From the NCBI RefSeq assembly GCF_022919075.1, contig NZ_CP095078.1, forward strand, positions 2,728,001 through 2,792,000: a DNA stretch of 64,000 bases. The letters run 5' to 3'. Below the pieces are notes generated by a model. The model had not been told where the DNA came from, did not search any database, and saw nothing but the letters and a program-made list of their open reading frames with translations. Shown here piece after piece: positions 24,360 to 36,248 of the stretch (position 1 is the stretch's first letter; each line of letters begins with the position of its first letter). The position numbers were made by a program, and so were the translations under genes. The stretch is from Nocardioides sp. W7. Its GTDB lineage: Bacteria; Actinomycetota; Actinomycetes; Propionibacteriales; Nocardioidaceae.

Positions 24360-27296
24360 GTGGCCAAGACCCGAGTACACGAGCTCGCCAAAGAGTTCGG
24401 AGTCGAGAGCAAGTTCGTTCTCGAGAAGTTCAAGGAGATGGGTGAGTTCGTCAAGTCGGCGAGCTCGACCGTCGAGCTGCCCGCGGAGATGCGTTTCCGC
24501 AAGGAGGTCGGCGACTCCCTGAAGGCCTCCGGCGGCGCCGCTGCGCCGGCCGAGGCCCCCGCGGCGCCGGCCCCGAAGCCGTCCGCCCACAAGCCCGGCC
24601 CCCGCAAGCCCGTCGAAGAGGCTGCGAAGGCCGAACCGGCCGTCGAGGCACCTGTCGCCCCGGCTGTGCCCGCTGCCGAGGCTCCCGCCGCGCCGGAGGC
24701 ACCTGCCGCCGCCGCGCCGCAGGCTCCCGCACCCAAGGCCGCTCCGCGCCCGGGCCCGAAGCCCGGACCGGCGGCTCCTGCAGAGAAGCCGGCTGCCGAG
24801 AAGCCCGCCGCGCCGGAGGCCCCCGAGCCACCCGTGGCGCCGGCCGCCTCGGCTCCCGCCCCCGCTGCTCCCAAGGCGCCGACGCCCGCCCCGCGGCCCG
24901 TCGGTCGCCCGGGTGCTCCGCGTCCGGGCAACAACCCGTTCGCCCCGAGCCAGGGCATGGGCCGCAAGCCCACCCCGCCGCGCAGCGGCGAGACCCCGGC
25001 CGCTGGTGCGCCGGGTGCCGCCCCGGCTGCCGGTGGCGACCAGCGTCCGCCGCGGCCGCCGGCCGCTCGTGACGGTGGCGCTCCGGGTCGTCCCGGCATG
25101 CCGCGTCCGAACCCGGCGATGATGCCCAAGTCCCCGGCCGCCTTCGGCGGTGGCCCCGGAGGCCGTGGTCCCGGTGGCCCCGGTGGTCCGGGTCGACCCG
25201 GTGGTGCTCCCGGTCGCGGTGGCCCCGGTGGTGCCCCCGGTCGCGGTGGCCCCGGTGGTGCTCCCGGTCGTCCGGGCGCCGGTGCCGGTGCACCCGGCCG
25301 TCCCGGTGGCTTCGGTCCCTCGGGCGGCGGTCGCCCCGGCGGCGGCAACCGTCCCGGCCAGCGCGGAACGACCCAGGGTGCCTTCGGTCGCCCGGGCGGT
25401 CCCTCGCGTCGTGGGCGCAAGTCCAAGCGGGCCCGTCGCCAGGAGTTCGAGGCCATGCAGGCCCCGACGATCGGTGGCGTGCGCGTCCGCAAGGGCGACG
25501 GCGAGACCGTCAAGCTGCCTCGTGGCGCCTCGCTGACCGACTTCGCCGAGCGCATCGGCGTCGACGTCTCGGCGCTGGTGCAGATGCTGTTCTCGCTCGG
25601 CGAGATGGTGACGGCGACCGAGTCGGTCAACGACGAGACGTTCGAGCTGCTCGGTGAGGAGCTCAACTACACGGTGCTCGTCATCTCCCCGGAGGACGAG
25701 GACCGCGAGCTGCTCGAGTCCTTCGACCTGGAGTTCGGCGAGGACGAGGGCGACGAGTCCGACCTGGTCATCCGGCCGCCGGTCGTCACGGTCATGGGTC
25801 ACGTCGACCACGGCAAGACCCGGCTCCTCGACGCGCTGCGCAACGCCAACGTCGGCGCCAAGGAGGCCGGTGGCATCACGCAGCACATCGGTGCCTACCA
25901 GGTCGCGGTCGACGTCGACGGCAACGAGCGTCGGATCACCTTCATCGACACCCCGGGTCATGAGGCGTTCACCGCCATGCGTGCTCGTGGTGCCCAGGCC
26001 ACCGACATCGCGATCCTCGTGGTGGCGGCGGACGACGGCGTCATGCCGCAGACGGTCGAGGCGCTCAACCACGCCAAGGCCGCCGGGGTGCCGATCGTGG
26101 TGGCGGTCAACAAGATCGACAAGCCCGACGCCGACCCGACCAAGGTCCGCGGCCAGCTCACCGAGTACGGCCTGGTGCCCGAGGAGTACGGCGGCGACGC
26201 GATGTTCGTCGACGTCTCCGCGAAGTCCGAGCTCAACCTGGACAAGCTGCTCGAGGCGGTCATCCTGACCGCCGACGCGTCGCTCGACCTGCGGGCCAAC
26301 CCGACGCAGGACGCCCAGGGTCTGGTCGTCGAGGCGCACCTGGACCGCGGACGCGGCCCGGTCGCCACGGTGCTGGTCCAGCGCGGCACGCTGCGCGTGG
26401 GCGACTCGATCGTGGCGGGCGCCGGCTACGGCCGCGTGCGCGCCATGCTCGACGAGCACGGTGAGAACATCACCGAGGCCTACCCGTCGCGTCCCGCGAT
26501 GGTGCTCGGTCTGACCGCGGTGCCTGGCGCAGGCCAGAACTTCATCGTGGTCGAGGACGACCGGATGGCCCGCCAGATCGCCGAGAAGCGCGAGTCGCGC
26601 GAGCGGGCGGCCATGCAGGCCAAGCGCCGCGTGCGTCGTACCCTCGAGGACTTCATGGCCTCCATGGAGAAGGGCGAGAGCCAGGAGCTCAACCTCATCC
26701 TCAAGGGCGACGTGTCCGGCTCGGTCGAGGCCCTCGAGGACGCCCTGTCGCAGATCGACGTCGGCGACGAGGTCAGCCTGCGGGTGCTCGACCGTGGTGT
26801 CGGTGCGATCACCGAGACCAACGTCGACCTCGCGGCCGCGTCCGACGCCATCATCATCGGCTTCAACGTCCGGCCCCAGGGCAAGGCGACCGAGATGGCG
26901 GAGAAGGAAGGCGTGGAGATCCGGTACTACTCGGTCATCTACAACGCCATCGAGGAGATCGAGGCGGCCCTCAAGGGGATGCTCAAGCCGATCTACGAGG
27001 AGTCGGTGCTCGGACAGGCCGAGATCCGCAACATCTTCCGTTCGTCGAAGATCGGCAACATCGCCGGTTGCATGGTCACCAGTGGCCTGCTGCGACGCAA
27101 CGCGAAGGCGCGGCTGCTCCGCGACGGCAAGATCGTCGCGGACAACCTCGACCTGGCCTCGCTCAAGCGGGAGAAGGACGACGCCTCCGAGGTCCGCGAG
27201 GGCTTCGAGTGTGGTCTGGTCCTGAAGAACTACCAGAACATCGAGATCGGCGACATCGTGGAGTCCTTCGAGATGCGCGAGATCGCCCGCAACTGA
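24360..27296 (+). CDS. infB: translation initiation factor IF-2
   Basis: IF-2 is the GTPase that delivers fMet-tRNA to the 30S subunit. The 978-residue protein starts with GTG (AAGGAGAAGC upstream) and an N-terminal IF2_N helix ([20 protein letters not shown]). It continues with about 350 residues of Ala/Pro- and then Gly/Pro/Arg-rich low-complexity linker, and a second IF2_N motif near [14 protein letters not shown]. The G domain has [20 protein letters not shown] and NKID. The C-terminal domains include [20 protein letters not shown]. The disordered linker is typical of high-GC actinobacteria. A 1122-residue antisense frame is only a codon-bias shadow. Confidence 0.97.
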   Translation: MAKTRVHELAKEFGVESKFVLEKFKEMGEFVKSASSTVELPAEMRFRKEVGDSLKASGGAAAPAEAPAAPAPKPSAHKPGPRKPVEEAAKAEPAVEAPVAPAVPAAEAPAAPEAPAAAAPQAPAPKAAPRPGPKPGPAAPAEKPAAEKPAAPEAPEPPVAPAASAPAPAAPKAPTPAPRPVGRPGAPRPGNNPFAPSQGMGRKPTPPRSGETPAAGAPGAAPAAGGDQRPPRPPAARDGGAPGRPGMPRPNPAMMPKSPAAFGGGPGGRGPGGPGGPGRPGGAPGRGGPGGAPGRGGPGGAPGRPGAGAGAPGRPGGFGPSGGGRPGGGNRPGQRGTTQGAFGRPGGPSRRGRKSKRARRQEFEAMQAPTIGGVRVRKGDGETVKLPRGASLTDFAERIGVDVSALVQMLFSLGEMVTATESVNDETFELLGEELNYTVLVISPEDEDRELLESFDLEFGEDEGDESDLVIRPPVVTVMGHVDHGKTRLLDALRNANVGAKEAGGITQHIGAYQVAVDVDGNERRITFIDTPGHEAFTAMRARGAQATDIAILVVAADDGVMPQTVEALNHAKAAGVPIVVAVNKIDKPDADPTKVRGQLTEYGLVPEEYGGDAMFVDVSAKSELNLDKLLEAVILTADASLDLRANPTQDAQGLVVEAHLDRGRGPVATVLVQRGTLRVGDSIVAGAGYGRVRAMLDEHGENITEAYPSRPAMVLGLTAVPGAGQNFIVVEDDRMARQIAEKRESRERAAMQAKRRVRRTLEDFMASMEKGESQELNLILKGDVSGSVEALEDALSQIDVGDEVSLRVLDRGVGAITETNVDLAAASDAIIIGFNVRPQGKATEMAEKEGVEIRYYSVIYNAIEEIEAALKGMLKPIYEESVLGQAEIRNIFRSSKIGNIAGCMVTSGLLRRNAKARLLRDGKIVADNLDLASLKREKDDASEVREGFECGLVLKNYQNIEIGDIVESFEMREIARN

Positions 27297-27306
27297 TCCA
27301 TCCGCC

Positions 27307-27352
27307 GAGTCGGCGCCAGTTTCCGCACCGTTCGGGAAGCTGGCGCCGACTC
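27307..27352. terminator. hairpin between infB and rbfA
   Basis: A 13-bp perfect inverted repeat (arm GAGTCGGCGCCAG) with further TTCC/GGAA pairing inside the 20-nt loop lies 10 bp after the infB stop. It resembles the hairpin at 31956 in its outer words and may attenuate transcription into rbfA. Confidence 0.55.
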
Positions 27353-27384
27353 GCGTCATTTGAGTCTCTGAGAGAGTGAGCAGC

Positions 27385-27873
27385 ATGGCCAACCCCCGTG
27401 TCCGCAAGATCGCCGATCGCATCCAGGTCGTCGTCGCCGAGATGCTGGAACGCCGGATCAAGGACCCGCGCCTCGGGTTCGTGACCATCACCGACGTCCG
27501 GCTCACGGGTGACTCCCAGCAGGCCACGATCTTCTACACCGTCCTCGACTCCACCGGCGACGACGAGGCCGCACTCGCGGCCACGGCCGCCGCCCTGGAG
27601 TCGGCCAAGGGCCTGCTCCGCTCCGAGGTGGCCAAGCAGCTCGGCACCCGGATCGTCCCGACGCTGACCTTCGTCGCGGACGCCCTGCCCGAGTCGGCCC
27701 GGCATCTCGACGAGGTGCTGGCCCGCGCGAAGGCGCTGGACGACGAGGTCGCTGCGCGCCGGGGTGCGGCGTACGCCGGTGAGCCCGACCCGTACAAGAA
27801 GCCGCGCGAGGCGGACGCCGCCGACGAGGACGACGCCGACGAGCCCGCCGCCGGTCTCGCCGACGACGAGTGA
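27385..27873 (+). CDS. rbfA: 30S ribosome-binding factor A
   Basis: RbfA is a small KH-fold protein needed for late 16S rRNA processing and cold adaptation. The 162-residue sequence begins [20 protein letters not shown] and has [19 protein letters not shown] and [15 protein letters not shown]. The C-terminal 30 residues are an acidic tail ([17 protein letters not shown]) longer than the family core. ATG 27385 is preferred over GTG 27376. Its stop overlaps the truB start (GTGA). Confidence 0.95.
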   Translation: MANPRVRKIADRIQVVVAEMLERRIKDPRLGFVTITDVRLTGDSQQATIFYTVLDSTGDDEAALAATAAALESAKGLLRSEVAKQLGTRIVPTLTFVADALPESARHLDEVLARAKALDDEVAARRGAAYAGEPDPYKKPREADAADEDDADEPAAGLADDE

Positions 27874-28745
27874 GCGACCCCGCCACCGCGGCGGGCCTGG
27901 TCGTCGTCGACAAGTCGGGGGGCATGACCTCCCACGACGTCGTCGCGAAGGTCCGCCGGCTCGCCGGCACCCGCAAGGTCGGGCACGCCGGCACGCTGGA
28001 CCCGATGGCGACCGGCGTGCTGGTGCTGGGCGTCAACCGGGCCACCCGGCTTCTCGGGCACCTGATGCTGACCGAGAAGGGGTACGACGCCACCGTGCGC
28101 CTCGGCGTCGCGACGACCACCGACGACGCCGAGGGTGAGGTCACGGCCACCGCGAGCGCCGGCCACCTCGACGAGGCGGGCGTGCGCGCGGCCTTCGCCG
28201 GGCAGGTCGGCGACCTCGAGCAGGTGCCGACCGCGGTCTCGGCGATCAAGGTCGACGGCAAGCGCGCCTACCAGCGGGTCCGCGACGGTGAGCAGGTCGA
28301 GCTGAAGGCGCGCCCGGTGACCGTGCACGAGCTGGTCGTCCACGAGGTCCGCTCGGCCGGCGACCACCTCGACGTGGACCTCTCACTGCGCTGCTCCAGC
28401 GGCACCTACGTGCGGGCGATCGCCCGCGACGTCGGTGCCGCCCTCGGGGTCGGCGGGCACCTGACCGCACTGCGGCGGACCGCCGTCGGCCCCTACGACC
28501 TGGGGGTCGCGCGGACCCTCGACGAGCTCGGGGAGTCCTTTGCCCTGCTGCCGGTCGCCGAGGCCGCCCGCGCCGCGTTCCCGGCCGTCGAGATCGACGA
28601 CGAGCAGGCGCGCGACGTCCGGGTCGGACGACCCCTCGACGTACCCCTCGAGGGGCTGGTGGCGGTCTTCGCCCCGGACGGTGAGTTCCTCGCGCTCTAC
28701 GAGCCGCGCGAGGGCCGTGCCCGCCCGGTCGCCGTCTTCGTCTGA
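27870..28745 (+). CDS. truB: tRNA pseudouridine(55) synthase TruB
   Basis: TruB makes pseudouridine 55 in the T-loop of tRNAs. The 291-residue protein has the opening [20 protein letters not shown], the catalytic Asp in [17 protein letters not shown] (about residue 47), [15 protein letters not shown], and a C-terminal PUA-like domain around [20 protein letters not shown] 27870 overlaps the rbfA stop. ribF follows with its own promoter. Confidence 0.96.
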   Translation: MSDPATAAGLVVVDKSGGMTSHDVVAKVRRLAGTRKVGHAGTLDPMATGVLVLGVNRATRLLGHLMLTEKGYDATVRLGVATTTDDAEGEVTATASAGHLDEAGVRAAFAGQVGDLEQVPTAVSAIKVDGKRAYQRVRDGEQVELKARPVTVHELVVHEVRSAGDHLDVDLSLRCSSGTYVRAIARDVGAALGVGGHLTALRRTAVGPYDLGVARTLDELGESFALLPVAEAARAAFPAVEIDDEQARDVRVGRPLDVPLEGLVAVFAPDGEFLALYEPREGRARPVAVFV

Positions 28746-28776
28746 GACCGGCTGGGGGTCCGCGCGCGAGCCTGAG

Positions 28777-28782
28777 TAGGGT
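28777..28782 (+). promoter_or_regulatory. ribF -10 box (leaderless)
   Basis: TAGGGT is 6 nt before the GTG start, with no Shine-Dalgarno sequence. Confidence 0.5.
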
Positions 28783-28788
28783 TTCGGC

Positions 28789-29724
28789 GTGCAGATCTGG
28801 CGCTCCCTCCACGACGTCCCGGCCGACCTCGGCCCCACGGCCGTCGTCGTCGGCAACTTCGACGGGGTCCACCTCGGTCACCGACAGGTGCTGGCCCGGG
28901 CCCGCGACCTGGCGGACGCGAGTGGCCTGACCCTGGTGGCGGTGACCTTCGACCCGCACCCGATGGCGGTGCTCCGGCCCGAGCACGCTCCGAGCACGCT
29001 GACCTCGATCGAGGTGCGCGCCGAGCTGCTGGCCGGGGCGGGCGCCGATGCGGTCCTCGCGGTGCCCTTCGACCTCGACGTCGCGGGCTGGGAGCCCGAC
29101 GAGTTCGTGCAGCGGGTCCTGGTCGACGCGCTGCGCGCCGCCACGGTCGTGGTCGGCGCCAACTTCCGGTTCGGACGCAAGGCCGCCGGCGACGTGGCGT
29201 CGCTGCGCGCGGCGGGGGAGCGGCTCGGGTTCACCGCCGAGGGCATCCCGCTCGACGGCGGCCCGATGGTGTGGTCCTCGACGTACGTCCGCACCTGCCT
29301 GGCGACGGGCGACGTCGCCGGGGCCGCCGAGGCCCTGGGGCGCCCGTACGCCGTGCGCGGCACCGTCGTCCGCGGCGACCAGCGGGGCCGCGAGCTCGGC
29401 TTCCCGACCGCCAACGTCCCCACCGACGGACTCACCGCCGCGCCGGCCGACGGGGTGTACGCCGGCCGGCTGCAGCGGCTCGACACCGGCGAGATCTTCC
29501 CGGCGGCGATCAGCGTCGGCACCAACCCGACCTTCAACGGCGTCCGCGAGCGCCGCGTCGAGAGCTACGTGCTCGACCGCACCGACCTGGAGCTGTACGG
29601 CGTCGACGTCGAGGTCTCCTTCGTCGACCGGCTGCGCGGCATGGTCGCCTTCGAGTCCGTCGAGGAGCTGGTCGAGCAGATGGCCGGCGACGTCGAGCGT
29701 GCGCGCGAGCTGCTCGCGTCGTGA
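28789..29724 (+). CDS. ribF: bifunctional riboflavin kinase/FAD synthetase
   Basis: RibF phosphorylates riboflavin to FMN and adenylates FMN to FAD. In its 311 residues the N-terminal FAD synthetase has VVVGNFDGVHLGHRQVL (the HxGH nucleotidyl-transfer motif), VTFDPHPMAVLRP and ANFRFGRKAAGD. The C-terminal riboflavin kinase has GRELGFPTANV and SVGTNPTFNG. Length and order are standard. GTG 28789 follows a TAGGGT box by 6 nt. The gene's stop overlaps the start of the membrane-protein gene behind it. Confidence 0.96.
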   Translation: MQIWRSLHDVPADLGPTAVVVGNFDGVHLGHRQVLARARDLADASGLTLVAVTFDPHPMAVLRPEHAPSTLTSIEVRAELLAGAGADAVLAVPFDLDVAGWEPDEFVQRVLVDALRAATVVVGANFRFGRKAAGDVASLRAAGERLGFTAEGIPLDGGPMVWSSTYVRTCLATGDVAGAAEALGRPYAVRGTVVRGDQRGRELGFPTANVPTDGLTAAPADGVYAGRLQRLDTGEIFPAAISVGTNPTFNGVRERRVESYVLDRTDLELYGVDVEVSFVDRLRGMVAFESVEELVEQMAGDVERARELLAS

Positions 29725-30719
29725 CGGCCGACGTCGACCGGACCGTCGCGGCCACCGATCAGTGGTTCCTGCAGCACGGGCTGGCCTACTTCGTGCCCGA
29801 GCAGCGGGCCGCCGTACGAGCGGCGTTGCGACCGCGTCGGATCGTGCCGCTGGTGGTCGGGACCGGGCTCGGCGCCGCGGCCGTCGGTGTCGTGGTGTGG
29901 CAGCTCGCCGACGAGGTCGGCTTCCTGCCCTCGGTGCTCTGGACGGTGTTCGGGGTGGCGGCGACCTGGTACGCCCTCACCGCGCTGGAGGCCCGCTCGA
30001 TCGTCACCTGGGCGCTGCGCCGTACCTTCCGGAGCCTGTGGACCCTGTTGCCGATGATGACGCGGGCGCTGCCGCTGCTGCTGCTCTTCGTGACGTTCCT
30101 GTTCGTCAACGCCGAGGCCTGGGAGGTCGCCTCCGGTCTCGACGCCGGTGACCTGTGGCTGATCGTGCTGCTCTTCGGCACCCTGGCGGGGGCGTTCCTG
30201 CTGGTGCGGCTGCCCGAGGAGGTGGACCGCACCGACGACCACGTCGACGAGGGCATGCTGCTGAGGGCGACGGCCGACACCCCGCTGGCCGCGATCGCGC
30301 GGGAGCTGGTGGACGACCCGGACGCCGATCCGACGTCGTACGCCGAGGTGACGGGGTACGAGCGCTGGAACCTGGTGCTCGTCCTGGTGGTCATCCAGGC
30401 GACCCAGGTGCTGCTGCTCGCCGTCGGTGTCTTCCTGTTCTTCATGCTCTTCGGGGCCGTCGTGATGGAGCCCGGCATCGTGGGCGGCTGGACCGGGCTC
30501 GGGCAGGACGTGCACACCCTCCCGGGCTTCCCGACCCTCTCGCTCGAGCTGGTCAAGGTGTCGGTGTTCCTGGCGGCGTTCTCCAGCCTCTACCTCACCG
30601 TCTCGACGGTGACCGACGAGACCTACCGCGAGCAGTTCTTCGGCAGCGTGCTGATCGAGCTGGAGCGCGCCGTCGGCGTACGCACGGTCTACCTCGCGCT
30701 GCGAGCATCAAACTCTTAA
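29721..30719 (+). CDS. hypothetical integral membrane protein
   Basis: I do not recognise a characterised family. This 332-residue protein has about six hydrophobic segments, for example IVPLVVGTGLGAAAVGVVVW, LWTVFGVAATWYALTAL, LPLLLLFVTFLFVNAEAW, LWLIVLLFGTLAGAFLLV and LVLVLVVIQATQVLLLAVGV. The first 30 residues are soluble (DQWFLQHGLAYFVPEQRAAV). A hydrophilic loop near residues 170-210 contains EEVDRTDDHVDEG. The GTG start overlaps the ribF stop by four bases (GTGA), so it is co-translated with ribF, though a link to flavin metabolism is not proven. Confidence 0.8.
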   Translation: MTADVDRTVAATDQWFLQHGLAYFVPEQRAAVRAALRPRRIVPLVVGTGLGAAAVGVVVWQLADEVGFLPSVLWTVFGVAATWYALTALEARSIVTWALRRTFRSLWTLLPMMTRALPLLLLFVTFLFVNAEAWEVASGLDAGDLWLIVLLFGTLAGAFLLVRLPEEVDRTDDHVDEGMLLRATADTPLAAIARELVDDPDADPTSYAEVTGYERWNLVLVLVVIQATQVLLLAVGVFLFFMLFGAVVMEPGIVGGWTGLGQDVHTLPGFPTLSLELVKVSVFLAAFSSLYLTVSTVTDETYREQFFGSVLIELERAVGVRTVYLALRASNS

Positions 30720-30745
30720 GTCAACTGACTAACTGGTGTTAACAT
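30719..30745 (+). promoter_or_regulatory. palindrome and -10 box upstream of the molybdoenzyme gene
   Basis: AGTCAACTGACT (30719-30730, 5 of 6 positions pair) is followed by TAACAT at 30740-30745, which lies 6 nt before the ATG. A leaderless transcript under an operator is plausible. The palindrome begins within the previous stop codon. Confidence 0.45.
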
Positions 30746-30751
30746 CCGGGC

Positions 30752-31942
30752 ATGTCCCGCAACGGCATCACCCGACGCACCCTCCTCGCCGCCGCTGCCG
30801 CCGGTGCGACAGCGGCCTCCACTGCCGGCTTCCTCGCCGGCACCACCTGGCGCGCGGTCGCCGGGGCGCCGGCCATCCTCAAGGCGCTGCCGCCCGAGCG
30901 GTTCGTCGACTTCGGCACCAACGCGGAGACGCGCTGGGCCTCGGTCGACCCGCGCCGCTACCTCACCCCGCAGCCGGACCTGTTCGTCCGCAACCACACG
31001 GTGACGCCGACGATCGACGCGTCGTCGTACCGGTTGCGGGTCTTCGGGGACGCGGTCAGGCGGGAGCGATCGCTCTCGCTGCGCGACCTGCGCGGCTTCC
31101 GGCCCGCCGAGGTCACCACGGTGCACGAGTGCACGGGCAACGGTCGTAGCTTCTTCGCCAGCCAGCAGGGCGAGAGCGTCAGCGGCACCGCCTGGACCCT
31201 GGGCGCGGTCGGCACGGTGACCTGGCAGGGCGTGCGGCTCGCCGACGTCCTGCGCGCCCTCGGCGTGAGTCGCGACGCGGTGTCGATCCAGGCGACCGGA
31301 CTGGACCCGAGCTACGCCACGGGCGGGGTCGACTACGGACCGGTGCGGCGCCCGTTCCCCATCACGAAGGCGTACGACGACGCGCTGCTCGCCTGGGGCA
31401 TGAACGGCCAGCCGCTGCTGCCCGACCACGGCTACCCGCTCCGGCTGGTCCTGCCGGGCTGGGTCGGGATCGCCAGCATCAAGTGGCTGGGCTCGCTCGA
31501 GGTCTCCAGCACCGAGCTGACCTCGCCGTGGAACACCAAGTGGTACCGGCTGACCGGTGGCTCGTACCCCGCGGACGCGCCGCCGCTGAGCGTCAACCCG
31601 GTCCGGTCGGCGTGGGAGCTGCCGCTCGGGGCGCAGCTGGCCCGCCGGCACCGGATCGAGCTCACCGGCCGGTCGTGGAGCGGGGCCGGGCCGATCAAGC
31701 GGGTCGAGGTCAGCCTCGACGGCGGTGCGACCTGGCGGACCGCCAAGCTGGCCGACCGTGGGCGTCGAGGTGCGGGCTGGTCGCGATGGTCGGTCGTCTG
31801 GAAGCACCCGGCCGCCGGGGAGCACACCCTGCTCGCCCGTGCCACCGACGTGCGCGGTCGCACCCAGCCGGACGTGACGCCGTACAACAGCAACGGGTAC
31901 TTCTTCGACGCGGTCGTCCGGCACCCGGTCACCGTCGTCTGA
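30752..31942 (+). CDS. sulfite-oxidase-like molybdopterin-dependent oxidoreductase, Tat-exported
   Basis: This 396-residue enzyme belongs to the sulfite oxidase/SorA-type family. A Tat leader ([19 protein letters not shown]) predicts export as a folded molybdenum enzyme. The cofactor domain holds the Mo-ligating Cys in VHECTGNGRSFF (about residue 127), then VTWQGVRLADVLRALGV and HGYPLRLVLPGWVGIASIKW. The C-terminal Mo-co dimerisation domain (IELTGRSWSGAGPIKRVEVS) ends the protein. There is no heme domain. Sulfite is the classical substrate, but related exported enzymes act on other oxoanions or sulfoxides. Confidence 0.88.
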   Translation: MSRNGITRRTLLAAAAAGATAASTAGFLAGTTWRAVAGAPAILKALPPERFVDFGTNAETRWASVDPRRYLTPQPDLFVRNHTVTPTIDASSYRLRVFGDAVRRERSLSLRDLRGFRPAEVTTVHECTGNGRSFFASQQGESVSGTAWTLGAVGTVTWQGVRLADVLRALGVSRDAVSIQATGLDPSYATGGVDYGPVRRPFPITKAYDDALLAWGMNGQPLLPDHGYPLRLVLPGWVGIASIKWLGSLEVSSTELTSPWNTKWYRLTGGSYPADAPPLSVNPVRSAWELPLGAQLARRHRIELTGRSWSGAGPIKRVEVSLDGGATWRTAKLADRGRRGAGWSRWSVVWKHPAAGEHTLLARATDVRGRTQPDVTPYNSNGYFFDAVVRHPVTVV

Positions 31943-31955
31943 CCCACCGATCGCC

Positions 31956-32024
31956 GAGTGAGCAGAAACAGCGGGCCGAGTCAGCACCAGTAGTGCTGAC
32001 TCGGCCCGCTGCTTCTGCTGACTC
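31956..32024. terminator. long bidirectional terminator between the molybdoenzyme gene and ptsH
   Basis: A 32-bp inverted repeat with two mismatches and a 5-nt loop fills the gap of two convergent genes (13 bp from one stop, 4 bp from the other). The arm itself contains two copies of GAGT(C/G)AGCA. Confidence 0.75.
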
Positions 32025-32028
32025 GCGG

Positions 32029-32286
32029 CTAAGCGTCCAGGTCCTTCTCGACGAGGGCGGCGATGGTGTCCACGTCGGCCTCGCTGTCGCCGGAGACCTC
32101 GACCGTGTCGCCCTTGCCGGCGCCCAGGGTCATGATCAGCAGGGCGGAGCTGGCATCGACGGCCTCGTCACCGGGGATGCCGATCAGCACCTCCGAGTCG
32201 AGCTCGCCGGCGGCCTCCGAGATGATCGCGGCGGGTCGGGCGTGAAGGCCGACGGCGGAGCCGACGACGACGGACTTGGTGGGCAT
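32029..32286 (-). CDS. ptsH: PTS phosphocarrier protein HPr
   Basis: HPr carries phosphate from Enzyme I to the EIIA domains. The 85-residue protein has the active His15 in AVGLHARPAA and Ser46 in the DASSALLIM region. In firmicutes HPr kinase phosphorylates Ser46. Actinobacteria usually lack that kinase. It is the last gene of the fruR-fruK-fruA-ptsH run on the minus strand. A good AAGGAG ribosome binding site precedes the ATG. The partner ptsI is 4 kb away in the opposite direction. Confidence 0.95.
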   Translation of the reverse strand: MPTKSVVVGSAVGLHARPAAIISEAAGELDSEVLIGIPGDEAVDASSALLIMTLGAGKGDTVEVSGDSEADVDTIAALVEKDLDA

Positions 32287-32328
32287 GGCTTCTCCTTCTT
32301 GGGGGCTGGGTGGAGCTGGGGCGATCGC

Positions 32329-34425
<2,097 letters not shown>

Positions 34426-35385
34426 TCAGTCTCCCTGGGTGGGCCGCAGGTCGCGGACCGAGACGAGCTCGGGCCGGACCTCGGTGGGGTGCGGGATGGT
34501 GGTGCCGGGTAGTCCGGCGGCCGCGCTGCCGTAGGCGACGGCGAGCGCGAGTCGTTGCGCTGGTGCTCTGTTCTCGATGTCACCGAGGAGGTACCCGAAG
34601 AGGCTGGAGTCCCCCGCTCCGACCGTGCTGACGACCTCGGTCGGCGGGGGCGTGGCGTGCCAGGCGCCGTCGGCCGTGACCAGGACGGCGCCGTTGGCCC
34701 CGAGGGTGGCCAGCACCGTCTCGACGCCCCGGTCGATGAGCGAGTACGCCGCCTTCGCCGCCGCCTCCGGGTCGGACTCGAGGACGTCGGGGTCGCCGCC
34801 GGTGAAGGAGGCGAGCTCCTCGCCGTTGGGCTTCATCAGGTGCGGCGGCGCGTCGGCCAGCCGCTCGACCAGTGCCCGCAGCGGCTCGTCGCTGGTGTCG
34901 ACGGCGATCCGGGCGCCGGTGTCGCGCAGGGCGCCGACCAGCTCGGCGTACCACTCGACCGGCGCGCCGGGCGGCAGCGAGCCGGCGAGCACGATCCAGT
35001 CGGCCGAGGCGGCCCGTCGGCGCAGCGACTCCGCCAGTCCACGGAGTACCAGCGGGGTCACCGTCGGACCCGGGCTGTTGAGCTTGGTGGTGGTGCCGTC
35101 CGGCTCGCTGATGGTGATGTTCACCCGGAGCGTGCCGTCGTTCGGGACCGGGCGGCAGTCGATGCCCGCGGCGAGCAGCTCCAGGACGTAGGGATCGTCC
35201 TTCGCCGCGGGGAGCACGGCGATCGAGGGGATGCCGGCGGCGACCGAGGCGCGGGAGATGTTCACCCCCTTGCCGCCCGCCTGGGACAGCACCGACTCGG
35301 CGCGCTGCACGGCACCGCGCTCGAGCGGGCCGCCGAGGGTCACCGTCCGGTCGTGGCTGGGGTTGGGCGTGAGCGTGATGATCAT
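34426..35385 (-). CDS. fruK: 1-phosphofructokinase
   Basis: This PfkB/ribokinase-family enzyme of 319 residues phosphorylates fructose 1-phosphate with ATP. It begins IITLTPNPSHDRTVTLGG, has the sugar-binding GGKGVNISRASVAAG, and ends with the catalytic GAGDSSLFGYLLGD. Its ATG overlaps the fruR stop by four bases, and fruA starts one base after its own stop, so the three genes are tightly coupled. Confidence 0.95.
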   Translation of the reverse strand: MIITLTPNPSHDRTVTLGGPLERGAVQRAESVLSQAGGKGVNISRASVAAGIPSIAVLPAAKDDPYVLELLAAGIDCRPVPNDGTLRVNITISEPDGTTTKLNSPGPTVTPLVLRGLAESLRRRAASADWIVLAGSLPPGAPVEWYAELVGALRDTGARIAVDTSDEPLRALVERLADAPPHLMKPNGEELASFTGGDPDVLESDPEAAAKAAYSLIDRGVETVLATLGANGAVLVTADGAWHATPPPTEVVSTVGAGDSSLFGYLLGDIENRAPAQRLALAVAYGSAAAGLPGTTIPHPTEVRPELVSVRDLRPTQGD

Positions 35386-36149
35386 GCGGTTCGGACCTCC
35401 ATTCCGGAGGCGGCGAAGGCCGCCTTGTCCGCGGGGTCGATCCCCGTGTCGGTGACCAGGACGTCGACCTCGGCGAGCGAGGCGAACCGGACCGGGGACT
35501 CGATCCCCACCTTGCTCGCGTCCGCGAGGACCACGACCTGGCGGGCGCTGTGGACCATGGCCCGCTTGACGGCCGCCTCCTCGTGGTCGGGGGTGGAGAG
35601 ACCGTGCTCGACCGAGACGCCGTTGCTGCCGAGGAACACCACGTCCGCGCGGAGCAGGGACAGGGCGGCGACGGTGTCGGCCCCGACGGCGGCCTGGGTC
35701 GTCGGCCGGACCCGGCCGGGGAGCAGGTGCAGGTCGACCTGGGGGTTGCCGGCGAGCCGCGCGGCCACCGGCACGGCGTGGGTGAGCACCACCAGGCGGT
35801 GGTCGCGGGGGAGCAGGCTGGCCAGCCGGTTGGTGGTGGTGCCGGCGTCCAGCAGGACCGTGGATCCGGCCGGCGGGAGCAGCTCGAGCGCCGCGCGGGC
35901 GATCCGCTCCTTCTGTGGCGTGTTGGCCTGGTCGCGCTCGAGCAGGCCCGACTCGATGACCGCGAGGCTGTCGGAGGGGACCGCGCCGCCGTGCACCCGC
36001 CGGACCAGCCCCATCCGTTCCAGGGCGGAGAGATCGCGCCGTACCGTCTCGGTGGTGACGTCGTAGCGCTCGGCGAGTACGTTGACCGACAGGCGCCCGT
36101 GCTCGGCCACCAGCTGAGCCATCGCCTGCTGGCGTTCTTCGGCGTACAT
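35382..36149 (-). CDS. fruR: DeoR-family regulator of fructose utilisation
   Basis: This 255-residue DeoR-type repressor has an N-terminal winged helix (ERQQAMAQLVAEHGRLSVN, then YDVTTETVRRDLSALERMG) and a sugar-phosphate-binding domain with LLDAGTTTNRLASLLP and VFLGSNGVSVEHGLS. It heads the fru operon, so it is probably a FruR that responds to fructose 1-phosphate. It is divergent from ptsI over a 99-bp gap in which the two promoters overlap. It may therefore control Enzyme I as well. GGGAGG precedes the ATG. Confidence 0.9.
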   Translation of the reverse strand: MYAEERQQAMAQLVAEHGRLSVNVLAERYDVTTETVRRDLSALERMGLVRRVHGGAVPSDSLAVIESGLLERDQANTPQKERIARAALELLPPAGSTVLLDAGTTTNRLASLLPRDHRLVVLTHAVPVAARLAGNPQVDLHLLPGRVRPTTQAAVGADTVAALSLLRADVVFLGSNGVSVEHGLSTPDHEEAAVKRAMVHSARQVVVLADASKVGIESPVRFASLAEVDVLVTDTGIDPADKAAFAASGMEVRTA

Positions 36150-36194
36150 CGCCCGCCACCCTCCCTGTTCCCTGCTCGAATCTGTGTATCTGTT

Positions 36195-36241
36195 GTTTTA
36201 GCCCCGTTTGTGTTGACTGTCAAGGTCGCCGGGCGTTTACT
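36195..36241. promoter_or_regulatory. divergent overlapping fruR and ptsI promoters
   Basis: Plus strand: TTGACT (36213-36218), 17-bp spacer, TTTACT (36236-36241), with ATG 36249 only 7 nt later. Minus strand: TTGACA (36223-36218), 17-bp spacer, TAAAAC (36200-36195). The two -35 boxes lie inside the palindrome TTGACTGTCAA (36213-36223). A T/G-rich stretch at 36183-36215 with TGTTG and TGTGTTG words could hold FruR sites. Confidence 0.65.
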
Positions 36242-36248
36242 TGTGAGC

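Noticed and set aside
25150..25400. Tandem Gly/Pro/Arg-coding repeats as a possible CRISPR or minisatellite
   Set aside because: They are the low-complexity linker of IF-2. Spacing is irregular and the frame is continuous.
24159..27527. 1122-codon open frame antisense to infB
   Set aside because: It has no start region or known domain. It mirrors the codon bias of infB, as do several long antisense frames over pnp and the MMPL gene.
35550..36248. N-terminal extension of ptsI over fruR
   Set aside because: It is an antisense shadow of fruR, and the known Enzyme I start and the promoter are at 36213-36249.
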